Assembly: GCA_034440615.1 (NCBI GenBank)
Contig: JAOTOM010004839.1
Location: 62,001-126,000 of the forward strand
Reading direction: 5' to 3'
From: Ashinkailepas kermadecensis
Lineage: Eukaryota > Arthropoda > Thecostraca > Neolepadidae
Length of the DNA stretch: 64,000 bases
Shown here: positions 1-10,792 of the stretch, piece after piece
How the letters are laid out: every line of letters starts with the position of its first letter
Numbering within the stretch: the first letter of the stretch is position 1
The notes under the pieces: model-generated
Seen by the model: the letters and a program-made list of their open reading frames with translations, nothing else
What the model was told of the DNA's origin: nothing
The model's database searches: none
Made by a program: the position numbers and the translations under genes

Positions 1-114
1 CGTACTGCAGCTGGCCGATGGTACCCTTCTCTCTTCCCATGGGCCTCGTACTGCAGCTGGCCGATGGTACCCTTCTCTCTTCCCATGGGCCTCGTACTGC
101 AGCTGGCCGATGGG
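1..114. repeat. 46-bp tandem repeat, about 2.4 copies
   Basis: A 46-bp unit starting CGTACTGCAGCTGGCC begins at 1, 47 and 93 with no visible mismatches in the complete copies. The third copy breaks off near 114. The array may continue to the left of the window. No coding meaning is apparent. Confidence 0.9.
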
Positions 115-1476
115 AGTGTCACGATTGTAATTCATAAATGCTGTCTTCGAACTGAAGGAGGGTAGACGTGCTTTTATTTTAAAGTCATGATTAGGCGAAT
201 TTCCGCACCTGAAGCTCTTCCTACATATTTCAAGACCAGTGGTTATCATACGAGAAACAGTGAAGCCCGAGCTTGTCTGCTTTCATATGCATGCAATACA
301 TGTTCATGTTAGTGCTTCAAGATCTAATTGTGTTGGTCTAGAATAAATACGTGCTTTGAAATTCGCGTTTGACCACTTTGCATCACAACATGTCCTACGT
401 AGTACGAGCAATTTCTCACCAAAAAGCTTTACGACGGCACTTTCGTGCTTCCATTGGCAGCTGTATGGATTCAGCGCCGGTCACGTGGCAATGTTGCATG
501 ACGCGTGATCTGCGTTTCTCGAGGCCGGGCGACTGCGTGGTCAGTGTCAGTGCAATGGAGGGTGCCGTGCCAAGCGGTTGCGTGCTGCATAAACCGAGCG
601 TGGATGCCGTGAAGCAAAAATACCGCGACACACCGTGACGACTATGCTAATTCCACAATTCGACACATGCGCGATGCACGGCATCCTCAATTCCACAACT
701 TTGGGACACGCCGGAACACCAAATTTGTCAGATGAGTGATGCATGCTGTGGAGCAAGTGTGAGCGGGCTTAACTGGCCCTTCGGCTCATGGTGCTGAGCA
801 TCATTCTGCCTCTGCGACTTACTACATCCGAAACATGGCATAGTTGTTGTCATATTTTACCCTTGCATAGAGCTGTTGGACGGATGCTTTTGTGAGAATA
901 AATCAACAGCTTCCTTGATTGCTGTGATTAGATATATGCATTGGGTGTCAGGTGTCATTGCGAAATATATTGCAAGGGTGTTGCTTCTAGGCATAGTGTC
1001 AGTGCTCCGTCGGGTCTTTCATCTATAACGTGCAGAGTAGAAGAATAAGTGCCTTTAATAGTTTGTATATACGTTATTGTGTCTTACGAAATATATGTGG
1101 GTCTTGCCTTCGCAAACTTAATCAACAGGTACTTTCCACAGGTGCAAGCAGGCTTGAACAGATTGAAGATGTTTCCATGCTCAACGAGAGCCCAAAACGT
1201 TCCAAGCTGTTACAGTGATTCAAGCGGAACAGAAGTGGGTGATGAAGGCGTAGGAGCCGTTGCGGTGGCAGTTGACGCCCGCCTTTGGACCACTGCTGGC
1301 ACTGATACGCGCCTCCAATATCTGCCACTCTACGCGCCGCCAGTCACAGCTATTGGCTTTTCCCTTCATCATCGGACAATATGAGAGCTATCTGTTGGCT
1401 TTCTCATTCCCTTGGTCACTGGTCGTGGGCGAATGTGTTTGCTGATGCGGTCGGCCCGTCGAATTCTGGATACCAC
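115..1476. other. No gene recognised; unclassified DNA
   Basis: Short open frames of 60-110 codons occur on both strands but none shows a family motif, consistent splice borders or a repeat relationship that I can identify. An AATAAA-like word near 343 and other A/T words are expected by chance. The stretch ends where the 28-bp minisatellite begins. Confidence 0.5.
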
Positions 1477-2981
1477 CGAACGCTGCTGGTGGTGCCAGCA
1501 GTGTCGGTCGATGGTGCTGGTGCCGGCAGTGTCGGCCGGTGGTGCTGGTGCCGACAGTGTCGGCCGGTGGTGCTGGTGCCGACAGTGTCGGCCGGTGGTG
1601 CTGGTGCCAGCAGTGTCGGCCGGTGGTGCTGGTGCCAGCAGTATCGGCGGTGGTGCTGGTGCCGACAGTGTCGGCCGGTGGTGCTGATGCCCGCAGTGTC
1701 GGTCGATGGTGCTGGTGCCGGCAGTGTCGGCCGGTGGTGCTGGTGCCAGCAGTGTCGGCCGGTGGTGCTGGTGCCACCAGTGTCGGCGGTGGTGCTGGTG
1801 CCGACAGTGTCGGCCGGTGGTGCTGATGCCCGCAGTGTCGGCCGGTGGTGCTGGTGCCAGCAGTGTCGGCCGGTGGTGCTGGTGCCAGCAGTGTCGGCGA
1901 TGATGCTGGTGCCGGCAATATTGGCCGGTGGTGCTGGTGCCGACAGTATCGGCCGGTGGTGCTGGTGCCAGCAGTGTCGGCCGGTGGTGCTGGTGCCACC
2001 AGTGTCGGCGGTGGTGCTGGTGCCGACAGTGTCGGCCGGTGGTGCTGATGCCCGCAGTGTCGGCCGGTGGTGCTGGTGCCAGCAGTGTCGGCCGGTGGTG
2101 TTGGTGCCAGCAGTGTCGGCCAGTGGTGTTGGTGCCAGCAGTGTCGGCCGGTGGTGCTGGTGCCGGCAATATTGGCCGGTGGTGCTGGTGCCGACAGTGT
2201 CGGCCGGTGGTGCTGGTACCGACAGTGTCGGCCGGTGGTGCTGGTGTCGGCAGTGCCGGCCGGTGGTGCTGGTGCCAGCAGTGTCGACCGGTTGTGCTGG
2301 TGCTGGCAGTGTTAGTCGGTGGTGCTGGTGCCGGCAGTGTTGGTCGGTGGTGCTGGTGCCGGCAGTGTCGGCCGGTGGTGCTGGTGCCGGCAGTGTCGGT
2401 CGGTTGTGCTGGTGCCAGCAGTGTCGTCCGATGGTGCTGGTGCCGGCAGTGTTGGTCGGTGGTGCTGGTGCCGGCAGTGCCGGCCGGTGGTGCTGGTGCC
2501 GGCAGTGTCGGTCGGTTGTGCTGGTGCCAGCAGTGTCGTCCGATGATGCTGGTGCCGGCAGTGTCGGCCGGTGGTGCTGGTGCCGGCAGTGTCGGCTCGT
2601 TGTGCTGGTGCCAGCAGTGTCGGCGGTGGTGCTGGTGCCGGCAGTGTTCGTCGGTGGTGCTGGTGCCAGCAGTGTCGGCCGGTGGTGCTGGTGCCGGCAG
2701 TGTCGGCCGGTGGTGCTGGTGCCAACAGTGTCGGCTCGTTGTGCTGGTGCTGGCGGTGTTGGTCGGTGGCACTGGTGCCAGCAGTGTCGGCGGTGGTGTT
2801 GGTGCCGGCAGTGTCGTCCGATGGTGCTGGTGCCGACAGTGTTGGTCGGTGGTGCTTGTACCGGCAGTGTCGGCCGGTGGTGCTGGTGCCGGCAGTGTCG
2901 GCGGTGGTGCTGGTGCCGACAGTGTCGGTCAGTGGTGCTGGTGCCAGCAGTGTCGGCGGTGGTGATGCTGCCGGAAGTGTC
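1477..2981. repeat. 28-bp GC-rich minisatellite, about 54 copies
   Basis: The unit is about 28 bp, of the form CAGTGTCGGCCGGTGGTGCT followed by GGTGCCGA or GGTGCCAG. A 25-bp variant lacks one CCG triplet. Third-position changes (GCCGG/GCCAG/GCCGA) form higher-order blocks: the stretch around 1,640-1,880 is nearly repeated at 1,930-2,110. Because 28 is not a multiple of 3 and the unit has no stop codon, several frames on both strands stay open for over 1 kb and give repetitive products such as WCWCRQCRP or RHCRHQHH. These frames are repeat artefacts. The base composition differs sharply from the flanks. Confidence 0.95.
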
Positions 2982-3670
2982 GGTCGGGGTTGACAACATA
3001 TCTCTCTATCTTGCTTAGAACACACGCTAGTGGGGCGTGGCCATTTTTACCCAACCCTCCCCTCCCCTCCCTTAGAGAGGTAGAATATTCTCCCGCATTG
3101 CGAGTGTTAACGGCGGAAACGGTGGAAAATAGGCGTAGTATTTATTAGTATTGCAATATATTCCCCATCACATATTTCGAGCACAATTCAATCAACCTAT
3201 TTGTTATCTTTTCTACTGTATCCTTATCCACAGAGATGAGTTGTACAACCGGCATAATTTGTCGGTAAATTATCCGCACTTCGCTCACTTATGCACTGAG
3301 AATCTCGTTAGCATATGACCAGTTCTCGCTTTTTTCGGGATTGGGCACCGCGACAGCCTCCGTGCCAGTGCAAACACGTCTCCCACGCGATGTTGCGAAG
3401 AAGTGTTGGGTGCACGACACGCCAAAATTGTGGCTGTGGAGATACATGTTTTGAAGTTAAACCCATTTTTATATTGGGCGGCCTACCCATCCTAAAAGTA
3501 GTCCATCTTTGTCAGCCCCTGAGCAATGCGAGCTCTGAGGGCGGGAATAAAATGCGTTAAATATAAACGCTCACTGTAATTCGTGGCGTCGGATATAAAC
3601 AGTAGCATTGCTGACACGATATGTCAACGACATTTCGTCAATGTGTAACGAACGGATGCACAGTACGTTT
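2982..3670. other. No gene recognised
   Basis: Spacer between the 28-bp array and the LINE. It contains a CCCTCCCCTCCC tract near 3,056-3,072. No coding family or repeat partner was recognised. Confidence 0.5.
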
Positions 3671-3694
3671 CATAAAGTCATAAAGTCATAAAGT
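3671..3694 (-). repeat. CR1 3'-terminal octamer, three copies
   Basis: Plus strand CATAAAGT occurs at 3,671, 3,679 and 3,687 without mismatch, which is ACTTTATG x3 on the element's sense strand. This marks the LINE 3' end and is the type of terminus recognised during target-primed reverse transcription in the CR1 clade. Confidence 0.85.
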
Positions 3695-3840
3695 ATTAAG
3701 GCTTAATAAGAGCCACAGGGGCCCATCTGGGTTAAGCCTATCTAGAAAAGGTACTAGAAATGTACATACTCCCACCCCAAGCAATCCCTTATCCAAAGTT
3801 CCTAGGAAGCTATATATCCCAGCCTATCTAGCACCACTCA

Positions 3841-4216
3841 CTTGCTACCGCATAACACCCTCAACAATCACAAGCTCCTCCCATCATACCCATCGTGCCA
3901 CCATAGACAATCTTATCAGCATCACATCCCGAAGGAAGGTGCCGAATCCACTGCTAGGCACATCCCACACAAATTCATAAAGCGTTCAGACTTAATAAGA
4001 GACTCACTTGCTATTGCATAATACACTGAACAATTACAAACTCCTCCCATCATACCCATTGTGCTACCATAGACAATCTCATCAGTATCACATCCCGAAG
4101 AAAGGTGCTGAATCCACTGCTAGGTACACCCTATATAAAGTTATAAAGCGTTTAGACTTAATAAGAGACTGACTTGCTATTGCATAACACACTCAACAAT
4201 TACAAACTCCTCCCAA
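3841..4216 (-). repeat. 166-bp tandem repeat inside the LINE 3' UTR, about 2.3 copies
   Basis: Copies start with CTTGCTA at 3,841, 4,007 and 4,173, exactly 166 bp apart. Copies 1 and 2 are full length and differ by scattered, mostly C/T changes. The third copy stops after about 45 bp, next to the ORF2 stop. Tandem repeats of this length inside a CR1 3' UTR are not part of the usual CR1 description; they could be element-specific or have arisen in this copy. Confidence 0.9.
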
Positions 4217-4237
4217 CTCCCAACTCCTCCCTGTTGA

Positions 4238-7200
4238 TCAACCCTCCCTGGAATACAGAAAAACAATCCCCCTAGTCTGGTAATGATTGTCTATGCCGTT
4301 TTTAAAGATGGTCAGTGTGTTGCTACTGACAATGGTTCCTGGCAGCAGGTTCCAGTGTTCTACTACCCTGCTGGTGAAGAAAGACTGTCTTAACCTTGTC
4401 CTGCTGTGATTCACTTTAATTTTGAATTGATGACCTCTAATTGCATCATTTCTGTTAAATTCAAACATTTCCCTGAGATATCCCTGTTCCTGACCATGAA
4501 CAAATTTAAAAACCTCGATGAGATCTCCTCTCAGCCTTCTATATCTAAGTGAAAACATATTCAATTTCTTCAGTCTTTCCTCATATGCCAGGTTGCCTAT
4601 ACCATTAACCATTTTTGTTGCCCTCTTTTGTACTCTCTCTAAAAGCCAACAATCTTTCTCATAACTAGGGGACCAAGCTTGTACACACTATTCCAAATGT
4701 GGCCTGACATATGCACAGTAAAGCTTCCTGATGACCTCCTCACTTTTGTATGACACATTCCTCTGTATTGCCCCAAGCATTCTTAGTGCCTTCTTCCTGG
4801 CTTCTTTGGTCTGTTCTGATGCCCCCAATTTTGTGTTCAAAATAACACCTAAGTCCTTCTCCTGCTGAGTCACAGATAGTACTTGGCCACCCATCAAGTA
4901 TGGAGCCTTCATATGCTGCCTACCTACATGCCTGACTTTGCACTTATCAAAATTAAACTTCATTTGCCATTTTTCGGACCACTTCACTAGCTCGTCTAAG
5001 TCTTTCTGCAGCAAAACCTGCTCATTGTGCCCTGTTATTGCCCTAAAGATCTTCAAATCATCAGCAAATTTCAAAACCTTACTGCTAAGGCCACATTCAA
5101 TGCTATTCACATATATAATGAACAATAGTGGCCCCAGTACCGACCCCTGGGGGACTCCACTAAGAACATTTTGCCATGATGACTTTGTACCATTTAGCAT
5201 TAATCTCTGCTGTCTATCTGAAAGCCACAACTCTATCCATTTTAGGATGCTACCTGCAATACCATGGACTTGAAGCTGCATCATTAACCGTTTATGGGGT
5301 ACCATGTCAAAGGCTTTACTAAAGTCAAGATATGCTACATCAGCCTGATTTCCCTGATCAAATTGTTCTGTAGCAAAATTATAAAAGTCCAAGAGATTTG
5401 TGAGACACGTTCGCCCTTTTCTAAACCCATGTTGAATATCTTGAATCAATCTGTTCCCTTCCAGAAAACTAACTATTCTATCCTTGATAATTGATTCGAG
5501 TACCTTGCAGACTAGGGATGTGAGGCTTACTGGCCTATAGTTTTCAACTTTCCCTCTTTCTCCTTTCTTGAAAATAGGAACTACATTTGCCCTTTTCCAA
5601 TCTGTTGGAATTTCATTTTGCGAAACTGATCTACAAAATATTATACTAAGTGGAATTGCCACTTCCTTTTCAGCTTCCCGAAATACCCTAGCATAAATTC
5701 CATCTGGTCCTGCTGCCTTGTTTGGCTTTATTTTTCTGATATAATTTAAAACAATATCACTATCAATGAAATCAACATCGTGTATCTGATCACCTGTCAC
5801 TGAACTGCGGTTATCGGTTGGCAGATTAGTCACATCCTCCACTGTAAACACTGATTTAAACTGCTTGCTCAGCTCCTCAACCATCTCACCACCCTCACTC
5901 AATATAGTCCCATTTACTTCCAGTGGACCAATTGTGCTTGAAACTTTACTTAGCTTGTAGAAACTAAAGAACTTTTTACTGTCCCCATTACAGTTCCTAG
6001 CCATATCCAATTCTTTTGCTCGCTTTGCTGCTCTGATTTTCTGCTTCACAGCATCTCTAGATTTTTTATACGACCTTAGATTTACGATATTTGAAGCTTC
6101 CTTAAATACTCTAAATGCACCTTTCTTAGCCTGAATTGTTTTCATCACATCTGGTGTAAGCCATGCTGGCTTTCCTACCCTTCTTTTGCGCCTTTGCTTT
6201 TGGGGGACATGTCTAATCTGAATTTCCCTCAAGTAGGATTTGAACTTTTCCCACATTTCACAGGCATGTAAATCAAAGAATTCTTCTTCCCATTTTATGG
6301 CACTTAAAGCCTCTCTCATGCAGTCAAAGTCTGCCCTGTTAAAATTTGGAATCTTTGCCAAATTATCCTTGATTGTCCCTGATACCTGTGCCTTGAATCT
6401 CATTATGTTATGGTCACTTCTTCCCAGAGTTTTTCCTACAGTCAAGTCTTGAACTAAATCACTTAAATCTGAGAAGACAAGGTCCAAAAATGAGCCCTGC
6501 CTGGTTGGTTCCGTTAGAAACTGGTGTAAGAACAAGTCCTCTTCAAGGCATTTCCTAAACAGTTTACATGCTGGGGAGCCAACACGAACATTTTCATATC
6601 CTTTTAGATTAAAGTCACCAAGAATAAGGCATTTCCTCTGAAAGTTTCTACTGATTTCCTCACAAATCACCTTATCGAGCTCAAGTTGCTGATAATGTGG
6701 CAAGGTTCCTGATCGATACAAAGCTCCTATCCTCAGTTTATTGCTGTTGCATTTTCCCACAGCAACATCAAGCGAAATGGACTCCAAAGACACATTTTTT
6801 ACCACATCTGCTACTTTTTGAGAACTGTATAAGCTATTCACATAGAGCATTACACCACCCCCTTTCACTGCTGGACCCCTATTGCATGAAAACATATTGT
6901 ATCCCTGGATCTCATAGTCCTGCAAGTTATCCCCAAAATATCCCTCACTGACCCATGCCTCAGTAATGCAAATAAAATCTGGTTTCTCCTCAGCAACGTA
7001 ACACTTGAACTCATCAAATTTGGATCGAATGCTCTGAGCATTAAGCATCATACACTGAACAAAAGTTCCATGACCCTCTTTGGCTTTTTCATGTTGAGTA
7101 GCTCTATCATCTCTGGATGAGCTACCACTATGCCCCCTTGATCTACTGCTACCCCTATTTGCTGACTGTGAGGTTCTATTGCCTATGCTGTCACTATTGG

Positions 7201-7240
7201 CATATCCCCGAGATGGCAATGCCAATTCTTCCCTCCCCAC
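4238..7240 (-). pseudogene. LINE ORF2: endonuclease-reverse transcriptase, one internal stop
   Basis: The ORF2 polyprotein nicks target DNA and reverse-transcribes the element RNA. Numbering from the GTG at 7,240, endonuclease motifs are ITEAW (about 92), LGDFN (about 207) and SDHN (about 275). RT motifs are YRPVSLTS (568), LDFSKAFD (638), GVPQGSVLGPLL (695) and FADD (725). The C-terminal CR1-type segment RRLRGDLIEVFKF lies near 4,500. The frame is open for 850 codons, meets a TAG at 4,690-4,688 right after PHLE, then stays open in the same frame for 149 codons to 4,238. CR1-like proteins usually have an aromatic residue there, so a single substitution explains the stop. No ATG opens the frame; the first internal methionines are at residues 64-65 just before the endonuclease domain, so the true start is uncertain. 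Otherwise intact, so probably a young copy. Confidence 0.9.
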
Positions 7241-7248
7241 CCCATTAT

Positions 7249-7455
7249 CTAGTTTCCCTGAAGGACATGTTCATATACTTTGCCTAACACTTGCACCCCC
7301 TTCTCGGAGAAGTGCAGGCTATCCCTCTGATAGAGGTCAGTTTCAGTGTCCCTGCGTTTCACCTTGAAAAACGAACTCATAATTTTATAAATCTCTCCTA
7401 CATCTATCATCTCTCCGGGAGGAGAGGGGTGCACAGAAATCTTCAGCTCTGTGCA
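7249..7455 (-). pseudogene. End of LINE ORF1 with esterase-like signature
   Basis: A minus-strand frame ending at a TAG (7,251-7,249) encodes a segment with DLYQRDSLHFSEKGVQVLG. D-x-x-H followed by SEKG is the C-terminal catalytic block of the SGNH/GDSL-type esterase found in ORF1 of many CR1/L2 elements. The stop lies about ten bases before the start of the annotated ORF2 frame and is in a different frame, as in a two-ORF element. Upstream of about 7,455 I could not follow the frame with confidence. The nucleophile block of the esterase is therefore missing or unrecognisable. Confidence 0.6.
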
Positions 7456-7490
7456 AATTGTGTCTTTGGTGTTGGATGCTGGACATAGTG

Positions 7491-7974
7491 ATGCTTCTCA
7501 AGAACATGCTTCGCATGCTTTTGCGATTGCACGCACATGTCGATTTCGCATGAGGGGAAATCGACATCTCCGGATCCTATCACATCAACAAGTGTGCCTA
7601 GGTTGATGCTAACCCATTGCTGGTATTTGATTTAGTAATCAGATCCCCTCACGAGACCCTTCTCGTTTTGTATACAAACAGTTTATTTCTTACTCCTCCG
7701 GATGGTGCTTGTATTTTGACAGCATGCAGTTGCAATTATTGTAACAATGTTAGATATAATCATGCCATTCGGCCCTCATCGTTCGAGAATGCGCCGTTGT
7801 ATAACGCCAGGTGACGCGTGAATCATGCCACCACTGTTCACGGCCGGCCGGACACGTCTTAATGCATGTTATGACTTCGGCCGATAACTGAGCCACCGAC
7901 AACGGCTCTGCATCCGACTAGACAGCTTCGGAATGCCACTGTCGACTGCAGGCAGGAAATGCTTATCAAATGTT
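7491..7974. other. No gene recognised
   Basis: Spacer between the LINE and the LTR-like repeat. There are short frames only and no family signature. Confidence 0.45.
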
Positions 7975-8629
7975 GTGGGTTATGTTTGCGATCCGAGCCG
8001 ACCAGAGAACGACTCTGAGCAGACGTGGTATGTCTGATGTCGGAGAGACGGCGCGGAGTTCAGAGCGAGCCTTTGTTCTAGAGAGTTCATGGCCACTGGC
8101 AATGTGCGCGCAGACCAGGTGACTATGACGAATCGCGAGCTGGTCACGTGGTACGGCGTTGCCTGAGGTTACTTAGTAACTGAGCCGGAGATGAACTCGC
8201 TCACTCACGCTCACTCTCTGGTCGACGAACGTACGACGCGGGCGGTCTGGCACGCGGCCTGGCCCGCCGCCTAGCCGCCCTGGCTCACCACTGGAGGTAT
8301 GTCTGATACGTCTGTTGAGATGTAGATCGACGTAGAAGTTGTTGCACCTGTCTGACGAGATGAAAAGCTATTGTATCATCGCCTTTATCACGCTGCGCCA
8401 CTATTGTCTAATCGTCATGATCGCTGACTAATAGCACAATAAAAGTGCTGGCTTTGGAAGTGCGTGTCAAGAGGTGTGCAGATCAGAGCTCTGAGATGGA
8501 AGTCAGAGCCATTAGTGAAAACACAACCGGGGTCTTAAATATCGCAAACGCTGAGGTACCCTAGACTATTCTACGAGCCGAAAATGAAGGTTAGCCCCAT
8601 AAGTGAGGGGGAGAAAAGCCTTTACTACA
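7975..8629 (+). mobile_element. LTR-like repeat copy (possible solo LTR)
   Basis: This segment has an inverted, diverged relative at 35,995-36,898. Shared stretches include AAGTGCTGGCTTTGGAAGTG (about 8,443), a block around AAATATCGCAAACG (8,538) and CATAAGTGAGGGGGAGAAAA (8,598), with both copies ending in CTACA. An AATAAAAG word at about 8,439 could be a polyadenylation signal inside an LTR. The 5' limit is a guess at the nearest TG. I found no target duplication, so the LTR reading is inference; that it is an interspersed repeat is well supported. Confidence 0.45.
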
Positions 8630-9789
8630 TTATCCGTGATGTAAACTTGCTTTCTATAAAATCGTGGTGTGCTAGATCGTTCCCTCTCCCGACTCTGCGT
8701 TCACGATGTCTTTTCCCACAACAGGTCGAGTTATTCTTATTTTACATAGCAATTAACGGCGTCGTATTTTGTCGTACTGAGAAAGCGAACAGGGCTGGCA
8801 AGTGATGGCACTGGTAGGTGCGATTGTGATTGAAAAAACAACTTAGTACACTAATGCTCGTCTTGCCCAATATGAAATGATTTACTTTCGATGGCAATCT
8901 GGAACCCGACACCTCAGGCTGTCATTCAATACCATTTGGAGCGTGCCGGAGGCCACACATTGTTCAGGAAATGGTACCTTTGAAGGATACTGGGGCTACT
9001 GTGAACTTTCTTCTTGAGCAATCTCACATGTCTATGCTCATACTCGCGAATATAAATCCTATTTAAAGCAACAGCTCGTTTTTTATCTGTCTTGAAAGAC
9101 ATTTTTGTAGGCAAGTTCGTGCATGGCAGTGATAGTCTAGTTTTTCCTCGATTCGCGATACCTCGTTCGCACGTTCAATGGCTCGCCTCTCAAATCAAAG
9201 AGCCTTTCTTGAAAGCCACCGTGATAAGAGCTCTTATATATTGAGCGATCGAATGACGAATTATACGGTGACAAATTTATTGAAACCGTTCAACGGTTTC
9301 AACGGTTCATTGCAAGCCATTCCCACTTGCAACACCAAAACCAGTGCTGTTCAGAAAGACCGGGCAATGTTATGAGAAATTAGCCTCATTCACCTATAAT
9401 GGATGGCATGTTTTAGTAGTTTTCTGTACAAGGATGGATATGGTAAGATTTACAGATATGTGATAATTAACTTGGTCCACTGCGCTATTCCACTTCATTC
9501 TCGAGAAGCCCATGCATCGCATGTATGGTGCGCAAGATTCATTGCAGCCGAAAACACCCATCTTCGAGTGTGCACTAATGTCAATGTTTCCCGTATTTAT
9601 CCCGTGCTAACGAAAGCATATGCTTTGCCTGGTCTTACCCAGATTCCTTATGATGCTGATTCAGTCCCACTCCCTTCTTCATGCTTTTCAATCTCAATTG
9701 CTATTATAAGTAGCTCCACGAAACTTGGTGGCTGTTCACAGCTTTCATGTACACTTGGTGTCATAATGTCAACTTTTTGTCTCGACATG
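8630..9789. other. No gene recognised
   Basis: Moderately AT-rich DNA with only short unassigned frames. Around 9,281-9,306 is a short direct repeat of CAACGGTTTCAACGGTTCA type. Nothing was recognised as exon or transposon. Confidence 0.4.
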
Positions 9790-10268
9790 GCTAAATCTAC
9801 AGCAGGCCCATCCACAACAAATCGACAAGAGCATAACACCCAATATTTTATATTTTGATTAAAATAATTGCGTTGGATTATCTGATGCACTGAATCCAGC
9901 TATGCCGTTTTTATAAAGATCAGGTCAATGGTCAAGGAGCTATAGCCTCTGGCATTTCTGAGATGCTACCTAACAATGGTGTATTTTGAGGTCCTTAGCA
10001 CAATGAAGAACAAATCGAATTATGCAAAAGCATATATCGGTGAACTCACAACATTCCACTGCATACTTTGTTTTTTTGCTGCATTTTCGCTTACTGGTTC
10101 TTTGAAATCATGACATCGTGACTTAAATGGCTTAATTTAACCCTCGGGACAGTCACATTGCGACTTGAAAAAGCGCAGAAATAAAGTTCGATATTTTATC
10201 TTTCGGGGTAAAACATAAAAATAGTGTTTTGTCCCTAAAACTCTACATATCCGTTCTAAATTAGACAT

Positions 10269-10283
10269 TAGGGTGGTCCAAAA
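10269..10283 (+). repeat. hAT left terminal inverted repeat
   Basis: TAGGGTGGTCCAAAA, the inverse of 13,193-13,207. It is preceded directly by the 8-bp target duplication TTAGACAT. Confidence 0.93.
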
Positions 10284-10792
10284 ACAAAATTTTGGAAATT
10301 TGTCTTGGCATGATGTTGTTCTTGTTCCAATTGGTGATACACGTAATCGAGTGAATTATCGCTCCAATCGGAGAATATTTAGAGGTCCCCCCGAAGAAGA
10401 AGTAAACAACAAAAAACTTCCAAAAAAAGGAAAAAAGCTCACAAAGAATAAAGATGTCCGTGTCATCCCGAGTATTGGTATATCCATACTACCTACTTTT
10501 ACATACAAGATTATACTCTGTTCAGGGTTCACTGAAGATAATGATGATAATTTTGGATGTCATTAATTTGGTAAGGTAACTAAAAAAAAGTTGTAACATA
10601 TACAATATTTTTATTTAGACAACATCTTCATCTCAAGGTTAATATAAGCAAAACATTGTTGTTGTTTGATCAATAAGTAATGTTATTCCTTTCCGTTTGA
10701 ACACTTGTACAGTGAAAGCAATACTGGCAACTAAATAATGTAAAATTAATAATGAATGTAAATAATGAAAATAAAGGTAATACACTATCCTT

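Larger units (their letters stand above)
3671..7490 (-). mobile_element. CR1-type non-LTR retrotransposon (LINE), nearly full length
   Basis: Reading right to left the element shows the end of an ORF1 with an esterase-like signature, an endonuclease/reverse transcriptase ORF2, a 3' UTR with internal tandem repeats, and a terminal 8-bp repeat. On the minus strand the last 24 bases are three copies of ACTTTATG. A terminal 8-mer repeat instead of poly(A) is characteristic of CR1-clade LINEs. An apurinic-type endonuclease plus an RT with FADD, and no RNase H, also fits CR1/jockey-like elements. The 5' boundary is approximate, since recognisable coding fades upstream of about 7,450-7,490; the copy is probably 5'-truncated within ORF1. 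I found no clear target-site duplication. Confidence 0.9.

Noticed and set aside
1381..3018. Very long open frames (up to 545 codons) on both strands
   Set aside because: They lie wholly in the 28-bp minisatellite, whose unit has no stops and whose period rotates the frame. No start context, domain or splice evidence.
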